A DNA stretch of 14,873 nucleotides from Fidelibacterota bacterium UBA1611 (GCA_002321855.1 DCMX01000153.1:1-14873); one strand, 5' to 3'; positions 1 to 8,378 are shown, numbered from the stretch's first letter. Notes: generated from the letters alone by a model not told the origin. Made by a program: numbers and translations.

Positions 1-918
1 GCAATCTTTTTTGGTCTAAGCGGTACTGGGAAGACAACTCTATCAACTGACCATAAAAGACCTTTGATCGGGGATGATGAACACGGTTGGTCTGATAATG
101 GTATTTTTAATTTTGAAGGTGGTTGTTATGCCAAAGCTATAAATCTGGATCCTAATACTGAACCAGACATTTATAATGCAATTCGTCCAGGCGCATTGTT
201 AGAGAATGTGGTTTATGATCCTGACAGCCGAGAGGTGGATTATTCAGATGGATCCAAAACTGAGAACACTCGGGTTTCTTATCCGTTGAATTTTATTGAT
301 AATTCTGTATATGGTCAGGGTAGGAAAAGTATATCCGGTCATCCAGAAAATATTATATTCCTCACTTGTGATGCGTATGGTGTTCTTCCTCCTGTGGCAA
401 AATTGACACCGGAGCAGGCGATGTACCATTTCATTAGCGGGTATACTGCAAAGGTGGCTGGTACTGAAAGAGGTATTACAGAACCTCAAGCCACTTTCTC
501 ACCCTGTTTTGGGGGTCCGTTCTTGACCCTCCATCCATTGAAATATGCTGAGTTGCTCCGTGAAAAAATGAAGGTTCACAATGTTCCCGCCTATCTGGTA
601 AATACTGGCTGGGTGGGAGCAAATGCCCAGTCAGGAACCAAACGGATCAGTCTGCCTCTGACCAGAAAGATTATACACGCAATATTGGATGGTTCGATAG
701 AAAAAACTGAATTCGATTCAGACGGTTATTTTGGTTTTCAAATTCCGAAAACTCTCGGTGATATTGATTCAAAATTTTTAAATCCAAGAAATGTTTGGTC
801 AGATAGGAATGAGTACCATGTTTCTGCAAAAAATCTCGTAAAGAAATTTCGAGAAAACTATGAACAGTATGATCTGGGAGACAAATCCATCCTAAAAGCG
901 GGACCACGTTTTGAATGA
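1..918 (+). CDS. pckA: Phosphoenolpyruvate carboxykinase (ATP), 3' part
   Basis: Catalyses the ATP-dependent conversion of oxaloacetate to PEP and CO2, the entry step of gluconeogenesis, in the cytosol. The frame is open from base 1, so the N-terminal part (roughly 230-240 residues of a ~530-540 residue family) lies outside the window. Visible motifs in order are the P-loop GLSGTGKTTLS (about residues 5-15 of the visible part), the metal-binding kinase-2 motif LIGDDEHGW, the IIFLTCDAYGVLPPVAKLT core, the ISGYTAKVAGTERG segment, and NTGWVG followed by the KRIS arginine motif that contacts the nucleotide. The C-terminus ends naturally in TGA. All catalytic-site motifs expected in this part are intact, so it is not a pseudogene. 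It is separated by 194 bases from metH, with a riboswitch between, so it is probably a separate transcription unit. No convincing terminator follows it. Confidence 0.97.
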   Translation, partial: AIFFGLSGTGKTTLSTDHKRPLIGDDEHGWSDNGIFNFEGGCYAKAINLDPNTEPDIYNAIRPGALLENVVYDPDSREVDYSDGSKTENTRVSYPLNFIDNSVYGQGRKSISGHPENIIFLTCDAYGVLPPVAKLTPEQAMYHFISGYTAKVAGTERGITEPQATFSPCFGGPFLTLHPLKYAELLREKMKVHNVPAYLVNTGWVGANAQSGTKRISLPLTRKIIHAILDGSIEKTEFDSDGYFGFQIPKTLGDIDSKFLNPRNVWSDRNEYHVSAKNLVKKFRENYEQYDLGDKSILKAGPRFE

Positions 919-1022
919 TCAACTATGTTTTGAAAAAAGGTCTTAATTGCCATTTAAAAAGGCATGGTTTTCATAAATAATATTATTTTGTATATTATCA
1001 CCAGATAAAACAAACTTAATTC

Positions 1023-1072
1023 AGTCGTGATTTGCACCATATTGCCGCGACCAAAAATAAGCGCTAAAAAGG
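1023..1072 (+). promoter_or_regulatory. SAM-II-class riboswitch aptamer
   Basis: The metH leader matches the SAM-II aptamer as I recall it from the alphaproteobacterial/marine prototype. P1 is GTCGT (1024-1028) pairing with GCGAC (1047-1051). The conserved L1 start GATTT is at 1029-1033. The pseudoknot 5' strand CCATATTGC (1037-1045) pairs with the 3' strand GCTAAAAAGG (1063-1072), leaving the U after GC unpaired as in SAM-II. The L3 loop (1052-1062) is 11 nt, the same length as in the prototype, and L1 is one base longer. Position directly upstream of metH and a SAM-cycle operon fits a SAM sensor. SAM-V shares the same ligand-binding core, so SAM-V is the main alternative. A weak -10-like TATATT lies at 991-996, a plausible distance upstream, but I do not call a promoter from it. 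Confidence 0.85.
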
Positions 1073-1099
1073 AAAGGAATTAGGAGCCGGACTTAGCGC
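1061..1099 (+). promoter_or_regulatory. Putative antiterminator pairing linking aptamer and terminator
   Basis: GCGCTAA (1061-1067) is exactly complementary to TTAGCGC (1093-1099). The first strand includes the 5' part of the SAM-II pseudoknot strand (1063-1072). The second is the loop and first 3'-stem base of the downstream terminator. The two folds are therefore mutually exclusive. With SAM bound, 1063-1072 is locked in the pseudoknot and the terminator can form. Without SAM, 1061-1067 can capture the terminator loop. The complementarity is seen directly; the switching mechanism is inferred from it. Confidence 0.6.
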
Positions 1100-1109
1100 C
1101 GGCTTTTTT
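1085..1109 (+). terminator. Intrinsic terminator of the metH leader (attenuator)
   Basis: Stem AGCCGG (1085-1090) pairs with CCGGCT (1099-1104) around an 8-nt loop, followed by a run of T at 1104-1109. The hairpin lies 13 bases after the SAM-II aptamer and ends only 3 bases before the metH ATG. It is therefore best read as the expression platform of the riboswitch and not as the end of pckA. Confidence 0.8.
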
Positions 1110-1112
1110 GTT

Positions 1113-4100
1113 ATGAAAAAGATAGAACATATCATGCGTGACAGGATATTAGTACTCGATGGAGCCATGGGTACCATGCTACAGTCTTATGGGTTAAATG
1201 AGGAAGATTTCCGTGGTGAACGTTTTGCCGACCACCCATGTGATCTGAAGGGGAATCATGATATATTATGCCTCACACAGCCAAAAATAGTTGAAGATAT
1301 TCATGATGCTTATTTTAAGGCTGGTGCAGACCTGGTGGAAACCAATACCTTTAACGCTACAGCGATCTCTCAAGCAGATTATCAGACTCAGGATATTGTC
1401 TATGAAATAAACTTGAATGCGGCCCGCATCGCACGCAATGTTGCAGAAAGATTCATGAATAAAAATCCAAAAATACCAAGATTTGTTTGCGGTGCGTTGG
1501 GTCCTACAAACAAAACCGCTTCTATCAGTCCAGATGTTAATAGCCCAGAATATCGGAATACGGATTTCGATATCCTCGCAGATGCATATTTGGAACAATG
1601 CAGAGGTTTACTGGATGGTGGAGTAGATATTTTCTTGATTGAGACAGTTTTCGATACTCTTAACTGTAAAGCAGCGCTTTTTGCAATTCAAGAGCTTTTT
1701 TCCGAGAGGGGAATATCACCGATTCCAGTGATGGTATCTGGGACCATCACTGATGCCAGCGGGCGGACCCTTTCCGGTCAAACGGTAGAAGCCTTTTGGC
1801 ATTCCATAAGACATGTTGATTTGTTAGCGGTTGGACTGAACTGTGCCCTTGGGGCCGAACAGATTCGTCCTTGGCTTGATGAACTTTCGGCTGTAGCCAA
1901 TGTTAATACTTTTGTTTACCCTAATGCCGGATTTCCCAATGAATTTGGTGATTATGATGAAACACCGGAAAACATGGCTGAGATCATTCGAGAATTTACT
2001 GAAAGTGGATTAGTGAATATGGTGGGAGGTTGCTGTGGTACTACACCTGACCATGTTGAAGCGTTTTACGGTGCTGTAAAAAATTCATTACCGCGTCGGC
2101 CTCCGGAGATAGAACATTTTACAAGATTAAGCGGTCTGGAACAGTTTACTATACGACCTGACAGTAATTTTATTAATATTGGTGAACGTACCAATGTTAC
2201 AGGGTCTGCCAGGTTCCGGAGATTAATTGCCGCTAATAATTATGAAGAAGCATTGTCTGTAGCAAGGCAGCAAATTGAAAATGGTGCTCAGATAGTTGAT
2301 GTGAACATGGATGAAGGTATGCTTGATTCGGAAAAAGCCATGGAAACCTTTTTACGGTTGATCGCCGCTGAACCAGACATTGCTAAAGTTCCAGTTATGG
2401 TCGATTCTTCCAAATGGACCGTGTTAGAAACAGGTCTAAAAAATCTTCAGGGGAAGGGTATAGTTAACTCGATCTCTATGAAAGAAGGGGAAGATGAGTT
2501 TATCCATCAGGCAAAGACGATTCGTCGCTATGGAGCAGCGGTGATAGTTATGGCATTCGATGAGATTGGACAGGCAGAAAGTTTTGAACGAAAAGTAGAA
2601 ATTTGTGAACGAGCGTATAAGATACTGACCACACAGGTTGGTTTTCCACCAGAAGACATCATTTTTGACCCCAATATATTTGCTATTGCTACTGGTATTG
2701 AAGAACACAATGAATATGGTAGATTTTATATCGATGCAACTCGCAAGATCAAGGAAATATTACCTGGTGTGCATGTGAGCGGAGGTGTGAGCAATCTTTC
2801 TTTTTCTTTTCGCGGAAATGATATGGTAAGGGAGGCAATGCACTCCTGTTTTCTTTACCATGCTGTTCAAGCAGGGATGGATATGGGAATAATAAATCCG
2901 GGACAGCTGACTATTTACGATGATATTGATCCAATACTTAAAGAAAGAATTGAGGATGTCCTTTTCAACCGTCGATCCGATAGTACGGACCGTCTAGTAG
3001 AGCTTGCCAAAGAATATACTGGTGTTAAGAAAACGGTAGGTAAAGATATTACCTGGAGGAGAGCTTCTGTCGAGCAAAGACTCAAGCATGCACTTGTTGA
3101 AGGAATCGTAGATTATATAGAAGAAGATACTGAGGAATCACGTCTTAATTATGGTCGGTCCATAGAAGTCATCGAAGGGCCGCTCATGGATGGAATGAAT
3201 ATAGTGGGCGACCTATTCCAGTCTGGGAAAATGTTCCTACCTCAGGTGGTCAAATCTGCCAGGGTAATGAAAAGATCTGTTTCCTATCTGGTGCCATATA
3301 TAGAGCAGGAAAAAGATCAGATGGGTCTTACAGAACTATCGAATGGAAAGATCGTTATGGCCACGGTCAAAGGAGACGTTCATGATATTGGGAAGAATAT
3401 TGTTGGTGTTGTTCTAGGTTGTAATGGCTATGATGTAATTGATCTGGGCGTCATGGTACCAGCTGATAAAATATTGTCTGTTGCCAAAGAAGAGAACGCA
3501 AATATTATTGGATTATCCGGGCTAATTACTCCCAGCCTGGATGAAATGGTCCATGTTGCCCAGGAAATGGAGAGAATAGGGTTCAAAATACCCCTTCTTA
3601 TCGGTGGTGCCACAACGAGCCGGAGGCACACGGCAGTGAAAATAGAAGAGCAATATACTGGAGCAACAGTGCATGTGATTGATGCTTCTCGCGCTGTGGG
3701 AGTGGTTAGAACATTACTGAATGATCAGAAACAGGATGAATTCATTGCTCAGACACGGAAAGATTATATGCAGATTCGTGAATCTTATGTTTCAAGAGAA
3801 AAGCAAAGATCACTTCTTTCACTGAATATTGCCAGAAAGCGAAAATTAATAATTGATTGGGATGAGTACTCGCCTCTTGAGCCAAATTTTCAGGGTATTA
3901 AGGTTTTTGATGATTACCCACTGGCTGAATTAGTTGAATATATAGACTGGTCACCTTTTTTCCATGCCTGGGAATTGAAAGGGAAATATCCGGATATTCT
4001 TTCCAATGGGAAATATGGTGATGAACCAAAAAAATTGTTTGATGATGCTCAGGTCCTACTAAGGAGGATCATTGGGGAAAGACGGCTCACCGCAAAGGCT

Positions 4101-4667
4101 GTAGTAGGAATACTCCCTGCTGTTGCTTTAAATGAAAATGTGTTCATTGGTGAGGACACCTTCCATTTTCCACGTCAGTTGGTGGATAAAGGTACTAAAA
4201 AAGTAAATTATTCCTTAGCAGATTTTATTTCTCCAAATAATGATTGGCTTGGAATGTTTGCTGTAACAGCTGGACACGGTTTGAACGATTTCCTAATAGA
4301 ATACGAGAGTGATCTTGATGATTATAACGCCATAATGGCCAAGGTATTGGCTGACCGTTTAGCAGAAGCATTTGCTGAAAGACTGCACCAGTTCGTCAGA
4401 GTAGAATACTGGGGATACGCTACCGATGAAAGACTTAATATAGATTCATTGATAAAAGAAAAATATCAGGGGATCCGTCCAGCCCCAGGATATCCGGCCT
4501 GTCCGGACCATTCCGAAAAGGACATGATTTGGAAATTGCTTAATGTTGAAAAGAATATCGGTATAACGCTTACTGAGACAAGATCCATGTTTCCCGCCGC
4601 GTCCGTTTGTGGCTGGTATTTTAGCCATCCTGAATCATGCTATTTCAAGACTCAAAGCAATGAATAG
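1113..4667 (+). CDS. metH: Cobalamin-dependent methionine synthase
   Basis: Transfers a methyl group from 5-methyl-THF through cobalamin to homocysteine, giving methionine. At 1184 residues all four modules are present, slightly shorter than E. coli MetH (1227). The homocysteine domain (about 1-325) has its zinc cysteines at C244 (GLNCALG) and C307/C308 (GGCCGTT). The pterin domain starts near INIGERTNVTGS, about residue 350. The cap and B12 domain (about 650-890) carries DVHDIGK with the cobalt-ligating H757. The C-terminal SAM-dependent reactivation domain has RPAPGYPACPDHSEK starting at R1122. The start is uncertain. ATG 1113 follows the terminator T-run by 3 bases and has no near Shine-Dalgarno site; AGGAG at 1082-1086 is 26 bases away and partly in the hairpin. 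The in-frame ATG at 1134 has no better site. First gene of the operon, 43 bases before the MetF-like gene; expression is probably SAM-repressed through the leader. Confidence 0.98.
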   Translation: MKKIEHIMRDRILVLDGAMGTMLQSYGLNEEDFRGERFADHPCDLKGNHDILCLTQPKIVEDIHDAYFKAGADLVETNTFNATAISQADYQTQDIVYEINLNAARIARNVAERFMNKNPKIPRFVCGALGPTNKTASISPDVNSPEYRNTDFDILADAYLEQCRGLLDGGVDIFLIETVFDTLNCKAALFAIQELFSERGISPIPVMVSGTITDASGRTLSGQTVEAFWHSIRHVDLLAVGLNCALGAEQIRPWLDELSAVANVNTFVYPNAGFPNEFGDYDETPENMAEIIREFTESGLVNMVGGCCGTTPDHVEAFYGAVKNSLPRRPPEIEHFTRLSGLEQFTIRPDSNFINIGERTNVTGSARFRRLIAANNYEEALSVARQQIENGAQIVDVNMDEGMLDSEKAMETFLRLIAAEPDIAKVPVMVDSSKWTVLETGLKNLQGKGIVNSISMKEGEDEFIHQAKTIRRYGAAVIVMAFDEIGQAESFERKVEICERAYKILTTQVGFPPEDIIFDPNIFAIATGIEEHNEYGRFYIDATRKIKEILPGVHVSGGVSNLSFSFRGNDMVREAMHSCFLYHAVQAGMDMGIINPGQLTIYDDIDPILKERIEDVLFNRRSDSTDRLVELAKEYTGVKKTVGKDITWRRASVEQRLKHALVEGIVDYIEEDTEESRLNYGRSIEVIEGPLMDGMNIVGDLFQSGKMFLPQVVKSARVMKRSVSYLVPYIEQEKDQMGLTELSNGKIVMATVKGDVHDIGKNIVGVVLGCNGYDVIDLGVMVPADKILSVAKEENANIIGLSGLITPSLDEMVHVAQEMERIGFKIPLLIGGATTSRRHTAVKIEEQYTGATVHVIDASRAVGVVRTLLNDQKQDEFIAQTRKDYMQIRESYVSREKQRSLLSLNIARKRKLIIDWDEYSPLEPNFQGIKVFDDYPLAELVEYIDWSPFFHAWELKGKYPDILSNGKYGDEPKKLFDDAQVLLRRIIGERRLTAKAVVGILPAVALNENVFIGEDTFHFPRQLVDKGTKKVNYSLADFISPNNDWLGMFAVTAGHGLNDFLIEYESDLDDYNAIMAKVLADRLAEAFAERLHQFVRVEYWGYATDERLNIDSLIKEKYQGIRPAPGYPACPDHSEKDMIWKLLNVEKNIGITLTETRSMFPAASVCGWYFSHPESCYFKTQSNE

Positions 4668-4710
4668 ATAAATGAGCGATGAACTTTTGAATCAACAATA
4701 GGAAATCATA

Positions 4711-5655
4711 GTGCGTATAAGAGATAAAATAAAAAGACCAAGACGTCCAGTTGTAGTGTATGAGATCCTGCCGCCTCGTGAAAAGGACGGTACGCTCAAT
4801 TCATATGCTGAGATAATCAGTTCGCTATTGTCTCAGACTCATATTGATGCGATAAATATACCAGAAGTACGCGATGAATCAATGAGAGGTGCACGTCCTG
4901 TCAAGAATAAGACCCGTGCTGAACCAAGAGAATTTGGAAAACTGTTGCAGGATATTGTTGGTATAGAAGCAATCGTGAATCGGGTTGTGGTTCATCAACC
5001 AATTGAAGAAGAAATAAACTGGATCGAAGAGACTTATAAAATTTATGAAATAGAGAACCTTATCGTGGTAGGAGGAGAATCAAGCAAAATTAATTATATT
5101 GGTCCTACTGTTAATTCAGCTTTAAGGGCGATAAATAGTCGAATTGATACTAATGGTTGTGATATATTTTGCGGCGGTATTACAATTCCCAGCCGTTTGA
5201 AAGAGTCAAAGAGCCTCATCAATAAAAGTAAGAACGGTTCCGAGTTTTTCACCACACAAGTTCTATACGATTCATCTAAAATAAAAAGAATGATGAGCCA
5301 TTACCAGGTACGGTGCAATAAAACGAATACATTTCCTAGGCGATTATTGCTCAGCTTTGCCCCAGTATCATCTCAGAAGAATATAGAATTCTTAAAATGG
5401 CTGGGTGTAGAGATTCCTGATAAGACAGAATCATATTTAAAGGGTCATCCAGCATCTATGATAGAACGATCTTTAAATGTGGCTGTAGGAGTTTTAAATG
5501 AAACACTGGACCATATTAAAGAAAATGATCTAACCGTACCAATTGGCTTAAATGTAGAACATATCATGTCTTACAATTTCCAGGCTTCTGTAGAAATGCT
5601 ACAGGAATTGGCCCGGATCTATCGTGAGTTTTGCATTAAAACCGAGAATTATTAA
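4711..5655 (+). CDS. Divergent methylenetetrahydrofolate reductase (MetF-like)
   Basis: Probably a flavoprotein TIM barrel of the methylenetetrahydrofolate reductase superfamily that makes 5-methyl-THF for MetH. At 314 residues it is close to the usual 290-310. The family's FEFFPPR strand appears as VYEILPPRE with the catalytic Glu at E18. The NIxxLRGD loop appears as NLIVVGGES, with E123 where E. coli MetF has Asp120. The ITQFFFD strand appears as FTTQVLYD with Q183 retained. FLKWLGVEIPD matches the segment following the family's PGIMP region. The usual HLTC motif is not recognisable (VVVHQP stands near it). Start GTG at 4711 is supported by AGGAA at 4700-4704, 6 bases upstream. Its place between metH and metK argues for a folate one-carbon role. 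It could instead be a MetF paralogue with a changed acceptor or partner; identity to canonical MetF looks low by eye. Confidence 0.75.
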   Translation: MRIRDKIKRPRRPVVVYEILPPREKDGTLNSYAEIISSLLSQTHIDAINIPEVRDESMRGARPVKNKTRAEPREFGKLLQDIVGIEAIVNRVVVHQPIEEEINWIEETYKIYEIENLIVVGGESSKINYIGPTVNSALRAINSRIDTNGCDIFCGGITIPSRLKESKSLINKSKNGSEFFTTQVLYDSSKIKRMMSHYQVRCNKTNTFPRRLLLSFAPVSSQKNIEFLKWLGVEIPDKTESYLKGHPASMIERSLNVAVGVLNETLDHIKENDLTVPIGLNVEHIMSYNFQASVEMLQELARIYREFCIKTENY

Positions 5656-5735
5656 TAGTACAATCATGACATATTTTTCTTTACCTTTGCCGCTGTTTTT
5701 CGCGAAATAAATTCTTCTTGAATAATTAATAGTAT

Positions 5736-5740
5736 AGGAG
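5736..5740 (+). promoter_or_regulatory. metK: Ribosome binding site that sets the metK start
   Basis: AGGAG sits directly against the TTG at 5741 (no spacer) but 6 bases before the next in-frame TTG at 5747. Normal spacing therefore favours 5747 as the start, giving an N-terminus MSRFLFTSESVTEGHPDK that matches the family better than one extended by two residues. Confidence 0.7.
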
Positions 5741-5746
5741 TTGAAA

Positions 5747-6925
5747 TTGTCAAGATTCTTATTTACATCTGAATCAGTGACTGAAGGCCACCCTGACAAG
5801 GTCTGTGATGCAATATCCGATGCCATTGTAGACCACCTTTTATCACAGGATAAAGAATCACACGTAGCCTGTGAGACATTGGCGACCAATGGGCTGGTGG
5901 TTGTTTCAGGAGAGATCCGCAGTAATGGGAATGTTGATGTTGAAGGTATAGTAAAAGATACCTTGGTCAATATTGGTTATACAGATGAAGCCTATGGAAT
6001 GGATAGTGCTAACGTTGAAGTAAAGGCGATTCTTCATGAACAGAGTCTGGAGATCGCTCAGGGAGTCGATGCTGAGAATATGTCAGAGCAGGGTGCTGGT
6101 GACCAGGGGCTTATGTTTGGTTTCGCCTGTAGGGAAACACCTGAATTAATGCCTCTACCGATTCAAATGGCCCAGAGGCTTACAGAACGGTTAACAATGT
6201 TAAGAAAGGAAAATGTGTTGACCTGGTTGCGGCCAGATGGTAAGTCCCAAGTAACGGTCGAATATGACGGTTATAGTCCGACCAGGGTAACAAAAGTGGT
6301 TATTGCAACACAGCATCAGGATATGATCAATAGATACGGTTCCGAAAAGCGTGAACTTGAATTTGTAAAAAAAGAAGTTATTGAACATGTGATTCTACCA
6401 ATTTTGGAACAATACGGGGTACCATATGAAAAGGATTTTATTGTGAATGGTACCGGACGCTTTGTTTATGGAGGTCCGGCCGCAGACACAGGATTGACCG
6501 GCCGGAAGATCATTGTCGATACCTATGGTGGATATGCCCCTCATGGTGGTGGCGCTTTCTCAGGTAAAGATCCATCAAAGGTAGATAGATCTGCCACCTA
6601 TATGGCACGCTATATTGCAAAGAATGTTGTGGCTGCAGAACTATCTGAACGCTGTGAGGTGCAATTATCTTATAGTATTGGTGTTGCCGAGCCAACATCT
6701 TTTTATGTTCGCACACTTGGTACAGGTACTTTAAGTGATGAAAAATTAACAACCCTCTGTCGAAAAGTATTCCCAATAAGGCCTGGTGAGATAGTGGACC
6801 ACTTGGATCTTAAGAGACCTCGGTATTATCCCACAGCAGCCTATGGACATTTTGGTCGAGAGGATGAGAATTTCACATGGGAAAAAACTGATATGGTGGA
6901 TGCATTACGGTCCAATGGACAATAA
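5747..6925 (+). CDS. metK: S-adenosylmethionine synthetase
   Basis: Makes SAM from methionine and ATP, releasing phosphate and diphosphate; cytosolic, normally a tetramer. With the TTG start at 5747 it is 392 residues, standard for the family. Motifs are TSESVTEGHPDK near the N-terminus (H15, D17, K18: ATP and metal contacts), the signature GAGDQG at 116-121, RKIIVDTYGG, and the glycine-rich phosphate loop GGGAFSGKD at 267-275 followed by PSKVDRSA. AAYGHFGRE lies near the C-terminus. Nothing is missing. It follows the MetF-like gene after 91 bases without a convincing terminator, and precedes ahcY by 10 bases, so co-transcription with both is likely. It would then be controlled by the SAM-sensing leader far upstream, a product feedback loop. 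The TACCTTTG at 5682-5689 resembles a Bacteroidetes -7 box, but no matching upstream element was found. Confidence 0.97.
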   Translation: MSRFLFTSESVTEGHPDKVCDAISDAIVDHLLSQDKESHVACETLATNGLVVVSGEIRSNGNVDVEGIVKDTLVNIGYTDEAYGMDSANVEVKAILHEQSLEIAQGVDAENMSEQGAGDQGLMFGFACRETPELMPLPIQMAQRLTERLTMLRKENVLTWLRPDGKSQVTVEYDGYSPTRVTKVVIATQHQDMINRYGSEKRELEFVKKEVIEHVILPILEQYGVPYEKDFIVNGTGRFVYGGPAADTGLTGRKIIVDTYGGYAPHGGGAFSGKDPSKVDRSATYMARYIAKNVVAAELSERCEVQLSYSIGVAEPTSFYVRTLGTGTLSDEKLTTLCRKVFPIRPGEIVDHLDLKRPRYYPTAAYGHFGREDENFTWEKTDMVDALRSNGQ

Positions 6926-6935
6926 GGAGAATTTT

Positions 6936-8378
6936 ATGTCAGAAACTATTACCCAACCGATCATTGAGAATTTGCCTAACAAAGTGAGAGATCTTGCTCT
7001 CGCAGAGGATGGTCGTAAAGTCATTGCTATTGCTGAAAAGGAAATGCCCGGTCTTATGTCCACAAGGCAGAAATATGGTCAAAAAAAGCCATTACATGGA
7101 AAAAAAATTACGGGATCACTACATATGACTATCGAGACTGCTGTCTTAATTGAAACACTGGTTGAATTAGGTGCGGATGTGCGCTGGGCCAGCTGTAATA
7201 TTTTTTCTACCCAAGACCATGCTGCATCTGCTATCGCGGATACTGGTGTTCCTGTATTTGCTTGGAAAGGGGAAACACTGGAAGAATACTGGTGGTGTAC
7301 CCTTCAGGCATTGACCTATCCCGATGGGTCCGGGCCAGATCTGATCGTTGATGATGGGGGCGATGCGACCCTGCTTGTGCACAAAGGGTATGAGCTTGAA
7401 GAGTTTTTTGAGAAACATGGTTCCATACCTGATATAACCACCACCGTGGAAGAAGAACGCATTATTGAAGAATTACTACGTGATGTTCTAAAAAAAGATC
7501 CCTTTCACTGGCATGGCGTGGTCAAGAATATAATTGGTGTATCTGAAGAGACAACAACAGGTGTCCACCGATTAATGCAAATGAATAAGGATGGTCACCT
7601 TCTGTTTCCTGCCTACAATGTGAATGATTCTGTTACGAAATCAAAGTTTGATAATGTTTATGGATGTCGGGAATCTTTGGTTGATGGGCTTAAAAGGGCT
7701 TTAGATGTGATGGTTGCCGGTAAGACCGTACTGATCTGTGGATATGGTGATGTGGGACGTGGCTGTGCCCAATCCATGCGCGGTTACGGTGCTCGAGTTC
7801 TGGTGACTGAGATAGACCCTATTTGTGCTCTTCAAGCGGCTATGGAAGGGTTCGAGGTCACTACAGTAGGTGATGCTCTAAGTGAAGCTCATATTTTTGT
7901 TACGGCCACAGGAAACCGGGATGTGATCACCAAAGAGTACATGTATGGCATGCGCGACCAGGCTATTGTTTGTAATATTGGTCATTTTGATAATGAGATA
8001 CAGGTGAACCCTATTAATGAAGACATGATAGTAAAGAAGGAGATCATTAAACCCCAGGTGGATCGTTATACCTTTCCTGATGGACACCAAGTGTTCATAC
8101 TGGCTGAAGGTCGCCTTGTGAATCTAGGGTGTGCTACAGGGCATCCTAGCTTTGTTATGTCCAATTCTTTTACCAACCAGGTGATGGCTCAGATCGCGTT
8201 GGCAACCGATAAACCAGAACTGGGTGTGTATATGCTTCCAAAGGAACTTGATGAAGAAGTAGCTCGACTCCATCTGGACCATTTAGGGGCAAAATTGACC
8301 GAGCTAACGGATGAACAAGCCGACTATATCGGTGTATCCAAAGAAGGCCCTTACAAGCCCGATCACTACAGATATTGA
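6936..8378 (+). CDS. ahcY: Adenosylhomocysteinase (SAH hydrolase)
   Basis: Reversibly splits S-adenosylhomocysteine into adenosine and homocysteine, removing the methyltransferase inhibitor SAH and refilling the substrate of MetH. ATG 6936 is preceded by AAGGAG (6924-6929) at a 6-base spacing; an upstream in-frame extension into metK is not needed. The 480-residue product is of the longer type with an insert of about 40 residues relative to the human enzyme. Visible features are SLHMTIETAVLIETL and FSTQDHAASAIA (substrate pocket), NDSVTKSKFDN with K235 and D239, the NAD-binding Rossmann loop GYGDVGRG at 269-276, NIGHFDNEI, and the C-terminal KPDHYRY tail that reaches into the neighbouring subunit's NAD site. 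Last gene of the methyl-cycle operon, followed by a strong terminator. AhcY is often induced by SAH-sensing RNA in other bacteria; here it lies downstream of a SAM sensor. Confidence 0.97.
   Translation: MSETITQPIIENLPNKVRDLALAEDGRKVIAIAEKEMPGLMSTRQKYGQKKPLHGKKITGSLHMTIETAVLIETLVELGADVRWASCNIFSTQDHAASAIADTGVPVFAWKGETLEEYWWCTLQALTYPDGSGPDLIVDDGGDATLLVHKGYELEEFFEKHGSIPDITTTVEEERIIEELLRDVLKKDPFHWHGVVKNIIGVSEETTTGVHRLMQMNKDGHLLFPAYNVNDSVTKSKFDNVYGCRESLVDGLKRALDVMVAGKTVLICGYGDVGRGCAQSMRGYGARVLVTEIDPICALQAAMEGFEVTTVGDALSEAHIFVTATGNRDVITKEYMYGMRDQAIVCNIGHFDNEIQVNPINEDMIVKKEIIKPQVDRYTFPDGHQVFILAEGRLVNLGCATGHPSFVMSNSFTNQVMAQIALATDKPELGVYMLPKELDEEVARLHLDHLGAKLTELTDEQADYIGVSKEGPYKPDHYRY

Noticed and set aside
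946..971. Possible pckA terminator (GCCAT with ATGGT, then TTTT)
   Set aside because: Only about five pairs including a G-U, with a 10-base loop and short T-run; too weak to call.
4672..4701. Nine-codon ORF (MSDELLNQQ) between metH and the MetF-like gene
   Set aside because: No ribosome binding site and very short; most likely chance.
5682..5689. TACCTTTG resembling the Bacteroidetes TAnnTTTG -7 element before metK
   Set aside because: No TTG/TTTG element at the expected distance upstream; one 8-base match in AT-rich DNA is not enough.
6843..6935. Extended ahcY start inside metK
   Set aside because: The ATG at 6936 has an excellent AAGGAG at normal spacing and gives a normal N-terminus; the extension reads through the metK C-terminus in another frame.
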